Source: Puniceicoccaceae bacterium
Lineage (GTDB): Bacteria > Verrucomicrobiota > Verrucomicrobiia > Opitutales > Coraliomargaritaceae
Direction: 5' to 3'
Assembly (NCBI GenBank): GCA_002729725.1
Contig: PBYS01000009.1
Span: 1-56,302, forward strand
Length of the DNA: 56,302 nucleotides
The position numbers and the translations under genes were made by a program. Of this stretch, positions 8,933 through 17,805 are shown piece by piece. Every line of letters begins with the position of its first letter. Position 1 is the first letter of the stretch. The notes under the pieces were generated by a model. That model had not been told where the DNA came from and made no database searches. It saw nothing but the letters and a program-made list of their open reading frames with translations.

Positions 8933-10867
8933 CTACCAGGCATGCACCTTCCGCAAGCGAATGTCTTGCATGGAACTACCGACACACAAATGCCATGCAT
9001 CCGTAGGGAGCACTGCCTCGCCTACGCTGGAGTCAAAGCTCTTAAAATCATCTAGCTCGATATAGATTCGCGCCTGCTGAGTGTCCCCGGCCGCTACAGA
9101 AACTTTATCAAAGCCTTTAAGTTGACGCGCAGGTTGCTCCGCCAGTGCCTCGACCGGCTCAAGGTAGAGCTGCACCACTTCAGCGGCATCCATTGAACCG
9201 ACATTACATACATCGACCGCCACTTCCCAAGTGGACGCATCGACGGGCTGAACTCGTAAGTCACGGTATTCAAATTGCGAATACGACAACCCGTGCCCAA
9301 AGCAATATCTGGGCTGAATCTGCTGCTGCGCATACCAGCGATAGCCAACAAATACACCCTCCTTATAATGAATCTGATGCGGCCACTCGCCAGTGAAGTG
9401 CTCTGGTTTCTCCAATCCGGGGAGTTGTAGATTATTGCGCTGATCGCTAACATTCAGGCCTTTGGGCACATAGTCCGGATCTGGAGAATCGGCGAAGTGA
9501 CGCTCGATGCTATAGGGCAATTTGCCCGAGGGCGATACCGTTCCCCATATTAAGTCTGCCAGCGCGGCGGGGCCACGCTGCCCACAAAAGCCTGCCTGAA
9601 AGATCGCCGCCGTCTGATCATGCCAATCCATGCGCACAGCCCCTCCAGTGCAAATCACGACGATCACCCGTCGATTGAGCGCAACGAGTTGCTGAATCTG
9701 TGCCTCCACTGGTTTTGGCAATTCAAAGGGCCGGTCCTTACCTTCGCCCTCATGTTCATAGCCGACGCAAACAATAACCGCATTGGCAGAGCTGACCTCT
9801 CCTTCGTTGGGGTGTAAACGATATTGGACCGTGTGGTCGCCTGCCTTGCGTGCAAATGCATCCACAAAGGACTCTGGATTATAACCTTCGATGCGCCCAG
9901 AACCCCAGCCTGCCAAGGGAGTGCGACTGGCGTAGTTGCCAGTGACTAGAATGGTCTCCTCGGAATTTTCTGCCAGCGGCAGGATCGATGCTTCGTTTCT
10001 AAGCAAAACAATGCCTTCCAGCGCAGTCTGATAAGCGACTTCTTCATGCTCGCTCAAGCGCTCGACTAACTCAGGCACTAGTTGTGGGCGATCATGGAAG
10101 CCCATCATGATACATGTGCGCAGCACTCTCAGCGCCATGCGATCAATTGCTTCCGAGCCTAACAGTTGATCTTTGGCTTCAGTCAGCTTTGCGCCACTGG
10201 GCATTTCAAGGTCTTGCCCACTGCTCGCAATTTTATTTCCGTCGGTTACGGAATTCCAATCAGTCATCACCAGATGCTCAAACCCAAGTTGCTCACGTAG
10301 CAGCTTCTGAATCACATAGTAGCTCTGGCCGCAGTATTCACCGTTGAGTAAATTATAGCCCGTCATCACCGATAAAACGCCGGCCTCAATCCCTGCCTTA
10401 AAAGCAGGCAAATAGGGGTCCTCTCCCATATACTCCCAATTTCGGCCACATTGAGACGAACGATAAATATTCACACCAGGCGCCAGTAAGACGTGAATGC
10501 CTCCAGCTCGACACTCTTCGGCGATCGCTTTGGCATATTGCCCCGTCAAGCGACGGTTCCACGTTGCCGCAAGCTGTTGGGTGCAGGGAAAAGAAACCGT
10601 TTTCTCTAAAACACCATTATCACACCATGGCCGCAAATTCACTCCCTGCCCGCCATCGTACATAATAATCTCTGGAATCTGCAAACGCTCACAGGCACGT
10701 ATCGTAAAACCACCTCCGCAGACGAGATTGAAGCGTTCCTCGGCCGACATCTGCGATAGTAGTTCTTTTGCGCGAAGCTCGGCCTCGCCTTGTGATTGCT
10801 CCGACTTGAAAGGCAGCAAGGCTGCTTGATCGTAACTAAACTGTGTTTTAAGGCTCACTGGATTCAT
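8933..10867 (-). CDS. Glycoside hydrolase family 3 enzyme with internal deletion
   Basis: A 644-residue GH3 protein without signal peptide, so probably cytoplasmic; family members are mostly beta-glucosidases or beta-xylosidases. Visible parts are the N-terminal barrel (RLQIPEIIMYDGGQGVN, LLAPGVNIYRSSQCGRNWEY), the nucleophile Asp203 in HLVMTDWNS, the second alpha/beta domain (VRMDWHDQTAAIFQAGFCGQ, GTVSPSGKLPYSI) and a C-terminal fibronectin-III-like domain. The sequence goes straight from GEDPYL (148-153) to PAFKAGIEAGVLSVMTGYN. In family members these blocks are separated by about 50-60 residues holding the conserved Lys-His pair (KHF) that contacts the substrate. The frame stays open, so this looks like an in-frame deletion and activity is doubtful. 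It is divergent from the GH36 gene, with a shared GTGAC-type operator between them. Confidence 0.87.
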   Translation of the reverse strand: MNPVSLKTQFSYDQAALLPFKSEQSQGEAELRAKELLSQMSAEERFNLVCGGGFTIRACERLQIPEIIMYDGGQGVNLRPWCDNGVLEKTVSFPCTQQLAATWNRRLTGQYAKAIAEECRAGGIHVLLAPGVNIYRSSQCGRNWEYMGEDPYLPAFKAGIEAGVLSVMTGYNLLNGEYCGQSYYVIQKLLREQLGFEHLVMTDWNSVTDGNKIASSGQDLEMPSGAKLTEAKDQLLGSEAIDRMALRVLRTCIMMGFHDRPQLVPELVERLSEHEEVAYQTALEGIVLLRNEASILPLAENSEETILVTGNYASRTPLAGWGSGRIEGYNPESFVDAFARKAGDHTVQYRLHPNEGEVSSANAVIVCVGYEHEGEGKDRPFELPKPVEAQIQQLVALNRRVIVVICTGGAVRMDWHDQTAAIFQAGFCGQRGPAALADLIWGTVSPSGKLPYSIERHFADSPDPDYVPKGLNVSDQRNNLQLPGLEKPEHFTGEWPHQIHYKEGVFVGYRWYAQQQIQPRYCFGHGLSYSQFEYRDLRVQPVDASTWEVAVDVCNVGSMDAAEVVQLYLEPVEALAEQPARQLKGFDKVSVAAGDTQQARIYIELDDFKSFDSSVGEAVLPTDAWHLCVGSSMQDIRLRKVHAW

Positions 10868-10905
10868 AAGGGTAAGTAGTAAAATCTATTTAAATAATGC
10901 GAAGC

Positions 10906-10937
10906 ATGCAAGCCCCGTCAGCGAGCGACACTTGCAT
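10906..10937. promoter_or_regulatory. Inverted repeat upstream of GH3 gene
   Basis: ATGCAAG (10906-10912) and CTTGCAT (10931-10937) form a perfect inverted repeat with an 18-base spacer, 39-70 bases upstream of the GH3 start. It could be an operator, possibly for the now broken LacI-type regulator. Weak evidence. Confidence 0.3.
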
Positions 10938-10999
10938 CCACACTGCCAATAACATACTAGGCCAAGGCAGCAAATTGTGTTTTTAAGTTGCCCTCTCAC

Positions 11000-11012
11000 G
11001 TGACATAGTCAA
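11000..11012 (+). promoter_or_regulatory. Predicted operator, GTGACNNNGTCAA type (site 1)
   Basis: GTGACATAGTCAA, with palindromic core TGAC-N3-GTCA at 11001-11011. It lies between the divergent GH3 (start 10867) and GH36 (start 11093) genes, so one site could control both. The same motif precedes the beta-helix genes and the GntR/solute-binding fusion gene. Confidence 0.68.
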
Positions 11013-11092
11013 GAGTTTCATTTTTTAATATCCGTTCATAGCCACTGGCAGATGCCCCACCAAGCTCCTGCGACAAAAAACCGACACCCAAA

Positions 11093-12871
11093 ATGACAAC
11101 AGATTGCTTTTTAAAGATTACCAGCCTCCAAGCCGAACAGGTAATCACCTCGAAGTCCGCATACAAAGAAATCCAGCCTGGACTGGTGGAACATCAAATC
11201 GACATCCAGTTCGCAAGGGTCACCACGCCAAGCCCTGTCGCCATCGAATGGTGCATCCCTCTAATTGATATTTCGGGCAAGTGGCACCCGCTGATCAAAA
11301 GTGACCGCTCGCTAACATCGGGCTGGTGTGAATACGTCGACTCTTATGCCACTAAGGGCGCTCCAGTCTTTAGCTTGTTTTCAGAATCTGGAGAAAACCG
11401 CCAAACCTTTGCACTCTCCGATGCCATCAATCCGATTCAAATGCGCGTGCAGGTCGAAGAAGATACTGCTGAGGTAAAGTGTGAGGTTATTTTATTTGAA
11501 GCTCCCACCGAGCCGCTCGATCACTACAGCGTCACGATCTTAATAGATACGCGCGCCATCCCCCACTACGAAGCGCTGGCCCAGGTCTCGCAATGGTGGG
11601 AAGCGATGCCACTCTACAAGCCGGCTCCCGTGCCAGCGCAGGCTTACGATCCGGTTTACTCGACCTGGTATAGCTTCCACCAAGAACTGACAGAAGACGC
11701 AATTGAAAGCTGCTGCGAGTGGTCGCAAACAATGGGCTGCAAAACGGTGATCGTCGACGATGGTTGGCAGACCGACGACAGCAACAAAGGCTATCAATTC
11801 TGCGGCGACTGGGAAATTGCTCGCTCCAAATTTCCTAATTTCAGCGCTCACGTAGAGCGCATACAGAAACTAGACATGCGCTACATGCTCTGGTTCTCAG
11901 TGCCCTACGCAGGACTCGAAAGTCAGGCATGGAAAACCTTTGAAGACCGCACACTGCCCAAGCCTTTTGACAACGCTGCCTGCCTCGACCCACGCTATCC
12001 GCAGGTGCGCGCATACTTAATCGAATTTTACCGCCGCGCGATTCAAGATTGGCAATTGGACGGCCTGAAGCTCGATTTTGTGGATCAATTCACAGCGGAG
12101 GTCACCACAGAGAGTGCCAGAGAGACCGCCGACATGCGCTCCGTGCCCGCGGCAGCGGACCGTCTGCTGTCAGATATGATGACACAACTGCAAGCCCTCA
12201 ACCCTGAGGTGCTGATTGAATTTCGCCAAAATTATATCGGCCCCGCCATGCGCAAGTATGGCAATATCCTGCGCGCCAATGACTGTCCTAATGATGCACT
12301 CAGTAATCGTGTACGCACAATAGACTTACGCCTATTGGCAGGCTCCACTGCAGTGCACTCCGACATGATTATGTGGAATCGAAATGAAAGCCCTGAGCGC
12401 GCAGCCCTCCAACTCTGGGCCACGCTCTTTTCTGTGCCTCAAATTTCAGTCAAGCCCGAAGACATTAGCAAGCAACAGGATCAAATGCTCCGCTTTTACC
12501 TCAAGTTTTGGAACTCGCATCGCGAACTACTGATGCACGGCAATTTCAAGCCCAGTCAGCCGCAATATCTCTACCCCGTCGTAAAGGTCGAGAGTGCCGA
12601 CGCCACGCTGGTTGCGCTGTATCAAAACAACCATATCGTGGACGTCAGCAAGCTACGCTCTCGCAAGCTTACAGTAGTCAATGCCACCGAAAGTCAACGC
12701 GTCGTGATCGATCTTGGCGAACAAGCGCAAAGCTACCAAGTCAAGGCATGCGACTGCATGGGCCAGCCTACCGCGAATACTCAAATAATAAAACAGCAAA
12801 CGGGCCTGTATTCAATCAGCATGCCAGCCTCAGGCGTTGCCGAGCTGAGCCCGATTGACGCTCACAGCTGA
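11093..12871 (+). CDS. Alpha-galactosidase-like glycoside hydrolase, family GH36
   Basis: A 592-residue protein of the GH36/melibiase clan, whose members release terminal alpha-galactosyl groups with retention of configuration. An N-terminal beta-sandwich (about 1-180) precedes the (beta/alpha)8 barrel. Barrel signatures are YSTWYSFHQELTEDAI, VIVDDGWQTD (219-228), the nucleophile region DGLKLDFVDQF with Asp328, and the acid/base region RANDCPNDALSNR (Asp397 or Asp401). No signal peptide is seen, so it should act on imported oligosaccharides in the cytoplasm. It starts 82 bases after the shared operator and is divergent from the GH3 gene. The prepilin-like gene follows after 35 bases. Family is confident; substrate specificity is inferred. 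Confidence 0.87.
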   Translation: MTTDCFLKITSLQAEQVITSKSAYKEIQPGLVEHQIDIQFARVTTPSPVAIEWCIPLIDISGKWHPLIKSDRSLTSGWCEYVDSYATKGAPVFSLFSESGENRQTFALSDAINPIQMRVQVEEDTAEVKCEVILFEAPTEPLDHYSVTILIDTRAIPHYEALAQVSQWWEAMPLYKPAPVPAQAYDPVYSTWYSFHQELTEDAIESCCEWSQTMGCKTVIVDDGWQTDDSNKGYQFCGDWEIARSKFPNFSAHVERIQKLDMRYMLWFSVPYAGLESQAWKTFEDRTLPKPFDNAACLDPRYPQVRAYLIEFYRRAIQDWQLDGLKLDFVDQFTAEVTTESARETADMRSVPAAADRLLSDMMTQLQALNPEVLIEFRQNYIGPAMRKYGNILRANDCPNDALSNRVRTIDLRLLAGSTAVHSDMIMWNRNESPERAALQLWATLFSVPQISVKPEDISKQQDQMLRFYLKFWNSHRELLMHGNFKPSQPQYLYPVVKVESADATLVALYQNNHIVDVSKLRSRKLTVVNATESQRVVIDLGEQAQSYQVKACDCMGQPTANTQIIKQQTGLYSISMPASGVAELSPIDAHS

Positions 12872-12906
12872 TCCAGAAGACGCAGCATACTCAATCCCTT
12901 TACCCA

Positions 12907-15900
12907 ATGTTGATCTCTACATCCAAACGCCCAGCCGCTAATCATGGTTTTGCACTCGTCATCGCGCTCTCGCTGATGGCCTTCGTCTTATTGCTATTGT
13001 TAAGTATTACGACCTTGGTGCAGGTAGAAACGACCAGCGCTGCAAGCTTGAAGTCTCAGACTCTAGCCCGTCAAAATGCACGTCTAGGCTTAATCATGGC
13101 CATAGGTGAACTCCAAAAGCAAATGGGCCCCGATCAACGTGTCTCCGCACGTGCGGAAATTTTTGAAGCTGGCAGCGATGGCACTGCGACGGAGGTCGAT
13201 GTTTACTCCCCTCAGTGGGTCGGCGTATGGAATACGCAGACCAATGGATGGCTAGGGCTGGATCGCAGCGAAAAATTCACACAAGGCAACTGGCTTGTCA
13301 GCGGCAATACTGACTTGCTCCCAACTGACCCTAATTACATCACCCCCGCAACCGATCTAGACACATATCCCAATGATCAAATTGCCACAGTCCAACGTGA
13401 CACATCCGTTTCGCCCACAACAGAAATTAAAGTTCTAAAAGAGTCCCTACCCGACAATGAGAATAGTCATTTTGCGTATTGGATTTCAGATGAAAGCACC
13501 AAAGCACGCGTCGACCTCATCGACCCCGATGCCGACAGCACCAATCACGCAGAACTCACAACCAGCCTGGCGACCACACGTCGGAACGGCATCGAACGCC
13601 TAGAGCAGCTCGATGCCTATCCGGCCAATGACTCTTTGGTTTCAAAAATAGTCGATCTCGCCAGCACGGTCTTCATCTCCAAGAGCAGCTCCGCCAGCAG
13701 CACCAGAGAAGTCATTGAAGATCATTACTTTAATGCGCTCACGCCTTGGTCGCAAGGGCTGCTAGTGGACGTCAAAAACGGCGGTTTGAAGCGAGACCTA
13801 ACTCAAGCCTTTGAATATCGTAAAATTTTCGATGCTAATTTTGTCCTGTCCCCTGAGGACGGATCCGATCAAGAAGCCTTACACTTCATCGACGATGATC
13901 TTATGATTGCAGATGGCATCGATGGCGTGGATGCCAGCGGGCCCAATTGGAGCATTTTACGCTCCTATTACCGCCAATACATCCCGGGCTCAGGATCCCC
14001 GCAATATGGTTGGATCCGAGAGGACGCAGACGGCGCAGAGCTCAAATCAGCACTCCGAGTCGACATTGAAGAGTATAGAGAGTTTGAGCTAGAAGTGCCT
14101 GACTACGTCGCTCCCTTCTGGTCTTACGCAAGAGACTACGGGAAAGACAACTATCGCATGAACAAGTATTTGGGCTGGCAACATAACCTACCTAATTATT
14201 CGTTCTCACCGCATGCGAGCACTGGACTCCCCTACCAGACGCCTCCTTCATATCAAGGTAAAGAAAATGGCAACGACGACCGCTTATTTTTCCCGATGTC
14301 GGACAACTACCAACTACAAAGTTGGGTCACTCCACTGATTGCCCGTTTGCAGTTCAGCTACGCACTTAGAGAAGGCGATGAAGGGCTAGAAATGGTCGTC
14401 ACGCCCGTGATCGGTATCTACAACCCCTATAACACTGAAATTTACCTCAATCGATTGGTGATGGGTTGGGCTCCCAATTTAGTCACAACTATTACCGTCG
14501 ATGGCGAAGATCCTGTAAATTTTGGTGTTCGAGAGCTCATGCCCGATGCCGCCGATGGACGTGTTTCACTATTCATACATGATAAGGACACTGGCAAAGA
14601 ACTTCGCTTCAGACCCGGCGAGACACGCTATTTTGGTATCGATAAAAATTATTCTAAATACGATCCCATTCGCCGGTCTGAAAATGGAATCGCCATGTTC
14701 TGGAGAAAGTCCTCCGGCTCCCCTGAAATCGAATTTAGCGAGAACGAGAGTAGGCCCGTTTACCTAACCAACTATGTCGCAGGCGCGGGTGGCATGGTCA
14801 TCCCACTGAAATTACGCATGGAATTCATGCAAAATAACAGCTATGGAATCAGCGAAGCCAGTCAGGAGGGAGTCACCCCCATTATTCGCTACCAAGATGG
14901 CAGCTATAGCCCGAATCGTCCCACCAAACAAAAAACTTGGGGATTCACTCAATCTGAAATGGATCGCTTGGCAAAGTTGGATCTACTCGATACAGACAGC
15001 GGACTGTATCCAGGCTTCAATTTCGAAATCAAACTCGAGGAAGATATCGGCTCAGGCATGACACTGGGTTATGGCTACTCGGGCAGCGTTCTCAGTATCG
15101 GAAAGATTTTCGCCGACGCGAAGGGTAGCGATGCGATCTCTGTCTCGCGCTATTATAATTCAGTAGCCTCCGCCAATATTCAGGACGAGCTACTTTCAAT
15201 CGGGTATTGGCTCAAAACCACCGAAGAGTATAATGCCCCTTGGCGTAATTTGATCGACTCCAATGTGCGCGCAATCGCCAGCAATGTGGAATGGGACGGC
15301 TTTACCGACTCAACAGGTTACAAGGTGCTCAGCACCTACACCACGCAGGACCCGAATGGCAGTCGTGGCGTATTGACCAGTGGCGCATCGGACATTCATC
15401 TTGTTGATAATGATCGAGCCACCGGCTATTGGGGAACGAGCATCGAGCCCGGCGGCGCCCCCGAAGTCATTCTATTTGATCGCCCCCGAACAGCCCTGCT
15501 CTCCTTGGGCAATCTACAACATGCCAATCTAGGCCGCTACAATTTCGACCCCAGCTATATGCTAGGTAACTCTTTTGCCAACGTGCGCATCGAGCTCGAT
15601 CAGACAGAATCGAGCGCACATAGTGCTTGGATTTACTACTCCGACCTCGGTAAAGAACCTGACTACGAGAACTTCAAACTTTTCGATAGCTCCTACTTAG
15701 TGAATGAAAAAGTCTGGGATCGCTACTACTTCTCTGGCATCACCAGTACCATCACTGAAGATGAAGTGGAGGACTTCCTGAGAGGCGACAGTTCCTTCGC
15801 AAATACGCGTTACACATACAATTCAGATACAGCTATCATCACTCAAGACCTCCTCGATGCCCGAGGCGATGACGACAGCTTGTTTCACAAAATGGCGGCG

Positions 15901-16680
15901 TCCCTGCGTGTTGAAGGCGCCTTCAACGTCAACTCCACCTCTGTGGATGCGTGGAAAGCTGTCTTAGGTGGCTTGATGCAAGCACGCTTGCCCACATACG
16001 ATTATAGCTCAGGAGAAGGCTCCGAAGACGGCGGCTTACTCATCTCACGCTTCTCATGGCCCTACCATGGCAAGGTGAACTTGAACGTCTCAACTGGCAG
16101 CGACAATTTTTGGAAAGGTGTGCGAGAGATTAGCGCCGACGAGTTGAACGATCTAGCGCAAGCAATTGTCGACCAGGTCAAACTGCGCGGTCCGTTTTTA
16201 TCGCTGGCAGACTTTGTGAATCGCTCCCTCAAAAATGATGACACCGGCAAGATGGGCGCGCTACAAGCAGCGCTCGATGATCCCACACGGGGGCTCAATA
16301 CCAATGCCAAGCTATCCAGCTATGGAGACTCCGGGCCCACAGCGATTGGCACAGGTTTCAGTGATCCTTTTGGCGATACGAATTCTCAGGCAGCCGGCAT
16401 GCCAGGCTACGTGCTACAGGGCGACCTGCTACAACGCCTAGGCCCCATCCTGACGACACGTGGGGACACCTTCCTGATCCGCGCCTACGGAGAATACACA
16501 GATCCCGTATCCGGTAAGACCGTGAGCGAAGCATGGTGCGAAGCCATCGTGCAACGCACAGCTCTTCCGGTAGGCGTGGACATCACCACTTCCCCCGAAG
16601 AACTCATTCAACCATCCGGCGAACTGGGACGAGGCTACGAAATCGTCAGCTTCCGTTGGCTCAACGAATCCGAAATTTAA
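12907..16680 (+). CDS. Verru_Chthon cassette protein A-like / GspK-like large prepilin protein
   Basis: A 1257-residue protein with a short basic leader and a prepilin-type hydrophobic segment (GFALVIALSLMAFVLLLLL, about 17-36). It continues with the NARLGLIMAIGELQKQMGPDQRVSARA segment that I recognise from the Verru_Chthon cassette protein A family, known from Verrucomicrobia. Near the C-terminus WPYHGKVNLNV, followed by a segment ending in FLSLADFVNRSL, resembles the GspK minor pseudopilin (NLNTA and the helix-hairpin region). The middle is long, acidic and Tyr/Asn/Asp-rich, and most of it is probably extracytoplasmic. The next gene starts 6 bases after the stop and encodes a small secreted protein. 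No secretion ATPase or prepilin peptidase is nearby, so it would depend on machinery encoded elsewhere. Function is unknown. Confidence 0.8.
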   Translation: MLISTSKRPAANHGFALVIALSLMAFVLLLLLSITTLVQVETTSAASLKSQTLARQNARLGLIMAIGELQKQMGPDQRVSARAEIFEAGSDGTATEVDVYSPQWVGVWNTQTNGWLGLDRSEKFTQGNWLVSGNTDLLPTDPNYITPATDLDTYPNDQIATVQRDTSVSPTTEIKVLKESLPDNENSHFAYWISDESTKARVDLIDPDADSTNHAELTTSLATTRRNGIERLEQLDAYPANDSLVSKIVDLASTVFISKSSSASSTREVIEDHYFNALTPWSQGLLVDVKNGGLKRDLTQAFEYRKIFDANFVLSPEDGSDQEALHFIDDDLMIADGIDGVDASGPNWSILRSYYRQYIPGSGSPQYGWIREDADGAELKSALRVDIEEYREFELEVPDYVAPFWSYARDYGKDNYRMNKYLGWQHNLPNYSFSPHASTGLPYQTPPSYQGKENGNDDRLFFPMSDNYQLQSWVTPLIARLQFSYALREGDEGLEMVVTPVIGIYNPYNTEIYLNRLVMGWAPNLVTTITVDGEDPVNFGVRELMPDAADGRVSLFIHDKDTGKELRFRPGETRYFGIDKNYSKYDPIRRSENGIAMFWRKSSGSPEIEFSENESRPVYLTNYVAGAGGMVIPLKLRMEFMQNNSYGISEASQEGVTPIIRYQDGSYSPNRPTKQKTWGFTQSEMDRLAKLDLLDTDSGLYPGFNFEIKLEEDIGSGMTLGYGYSGSVLSIGKIFADAKGSDAISVSRYYNSVASANIQDELLSIGYWLKTTEEYNAPWRNLIDSNVRAIASNVEWDGFTDSTGYKVLSTYTTQDPNGSRGVLTSGASDIHLVDNDRATGYWGTSIEPGGAPEVILFDRPRTALLSLGNLQHANLGRYNFDPSYMLGNSFANVRIELDQTESSAHSAWIYYSDLGKEPDYENFKLFDSSYLVNEKVWDRYYFSGITSTITEDEVEDFLRGDSSFANTRYTYNSDTAIITQDLLDARGDDDSLFHKMAASLRVEGAFNVNSTSVDAWKAVLGGLMQARLPTYDYSSGEGSEDGGLLISRFSWPYHGKVNLNVSTGSDNFWKGVREISADELNDLAQAIVDQVKLRGPFLSLADFVNRSLKNDDTGKMGALQAALDDPTRGLNTNAKLSSYGDSGPTAIGTGFSDPFGDTNSQAAGMPGYVLQGDLLQRLGPILTTRGDTFLIRAYGEYTDPVSGKTVSEAWCEAIVQRTALPVGVDITTSPEELIQPSGELGRGYEIVSFRWLNESEI

Positions 16681-16686
16681 ATACCC

Positions 16687-17406
16687 ATGCAACATACCTT
16701 CAAATTCCTACTCCTCGTCAGCCTACTCATTGGGAGCATCACTGCACAGGCTCAAACCGAGGCGCCCATCAAAACGAGCTTCAGCGCACTGAGCTGGAAT
16801 CAATCGATACGCGGCATTCACTATTTTGTCGGCTCGCAACGTATCGATCTATCGATTCCCAATGGAGCCCCCACGCCCGCTTACGAATGCTGGGCCGACC
16901 GCAGCCTAACCTTTTATAAAGACGGCCCCAAAGATGCCAGCGGCGAGCCTATCTCGATCCCAATCGCAAGCACGACGATCGCCTCAAACACGCCCGATCC
17001 ACTACTGCTCTTCATTGATCAGGGCAATCAAACAGATCAATATAGGATCGCACAAATCCAACTTCGGTTACAAGCCAACGGTCAAGACCTGTATCGCATC
17101 TTCAACCTATCTGAGTTCAACTTAATGACTAAGTTCGACGAAAAACGCCTCGCACTCGATGCCGGCAAGGACCTCACGCTCACACTTCCTGGTATCAACG
17201 GCCCTAATTTCGGAGTGATGATCGCATTACAAATGCCAAGCGAGACTCCCCAAGAGTGGCAATTGGCCTATAACACATTTTGGCCCTATCGCGCAGGCCG
17301 TAGTGGTCTAATTTTCATCAGCGACCGTCCCAATCGCCCTGGAAAAATAGACGTGCGCCGCTATTATATCCCGACCCAAACGGCGCCTGAGCCAAACAGC
17401 CAGTAA
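16687..17406 (+). CDS. Secreted protein of unknown function, partner of the prepilin protein
   Basis: A 239-residue protein with a clear signal peptide (FKFLLLVSLLIGSITAQAQ, cleavage after AQA). The mature part has segments such as YFVGSQRIDLSIPNG, CWADRSLTFYK and WPYRAGRSGLIFISDRP and is probably beta-rich. I do not recognise a named domain. Its start follows the stop of the large prepilin-like gene by 6 bases, so the two are almost certainly translated from one mRNA and probably act together at the cell surface or in the periplasm. The stop codon is at 17404-17406. Expression and function are open. Confidence 0.72.
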   Translation: MQHTFKFLLLVSLLIGSITAQAQTEAPIKTSFSALSWNQSIRGIHYFVGSQRIDLSIPNGAPTPAYECWADRSLTFYKDGPKDASGEPISIPIASTTIASNTPDPLLLFIDQGNQTDQYRIAQIQLRLQANGQDLYRIFNLSEFNLMTKFDEKRLALDAGKDLTLTLPGINGPNFGVMIALQMPSETPQEWQLAYNTFWPYRAGRSGLIFISDRPNRPGKIDVRRYYIPTQTAPEPNSQ

Positions 17407-17805
17407 GTAGTCGCCCTTAGCTTGATCCCCATTTACGGACGCCAACCGAGCACAAGGCATCCACCACATCCCCACTGGTGGCGAGGTCGGTCTGTACTTG
17501 TGCGTGTGGGTAGGATTTCGCTTTCTCAAACTGACTGCGGTCGGGGCACTCAAAAAAAGAGGGGCAGTACGTATGTTTTTAATAAATGCTTCGCTTCTCA
17601 CTTTTTTCATCCCGAGTTCACATCTATTGAATTCTGCAAAGATAATACCCCACCATGCCCCTAAACAGAAAATCTACGAATTACACTAAACGACAGTAAT
17701 AGGCAGACAATCAGCACCTTTATGCGTAGATTTTACCTAAATTGACAGTTATAGTAATGCCCTCCTATAAAATGGACCTTATCATCATTCAAATCGATAA
17801 ATATT
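17407..17805. other. Intergenic region before the alcohol dehydrogenase gene
   Basis: About 400 bases with no supported gene. Short ORFs on both strands have no recognisable product or start context. The last 65 bases hold the promoter listed separately. The region becomes AT-rich toward that promoter. Confidence 0.4.
17742..17771 (+). promoter_or_regulatory. Sigma70-type promoter of the alcohol dehydrogenase gene
   Basis: A perfect -35 hexamer TTGACA (17742-17747) and a near-consensus -10 TATAAA (17766-17771), separated by 18 bases, lie 34 bases upstream of the ATG at 17806. It is the clearest housekeeping-type promoter in the window. Confidence 0.65.
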
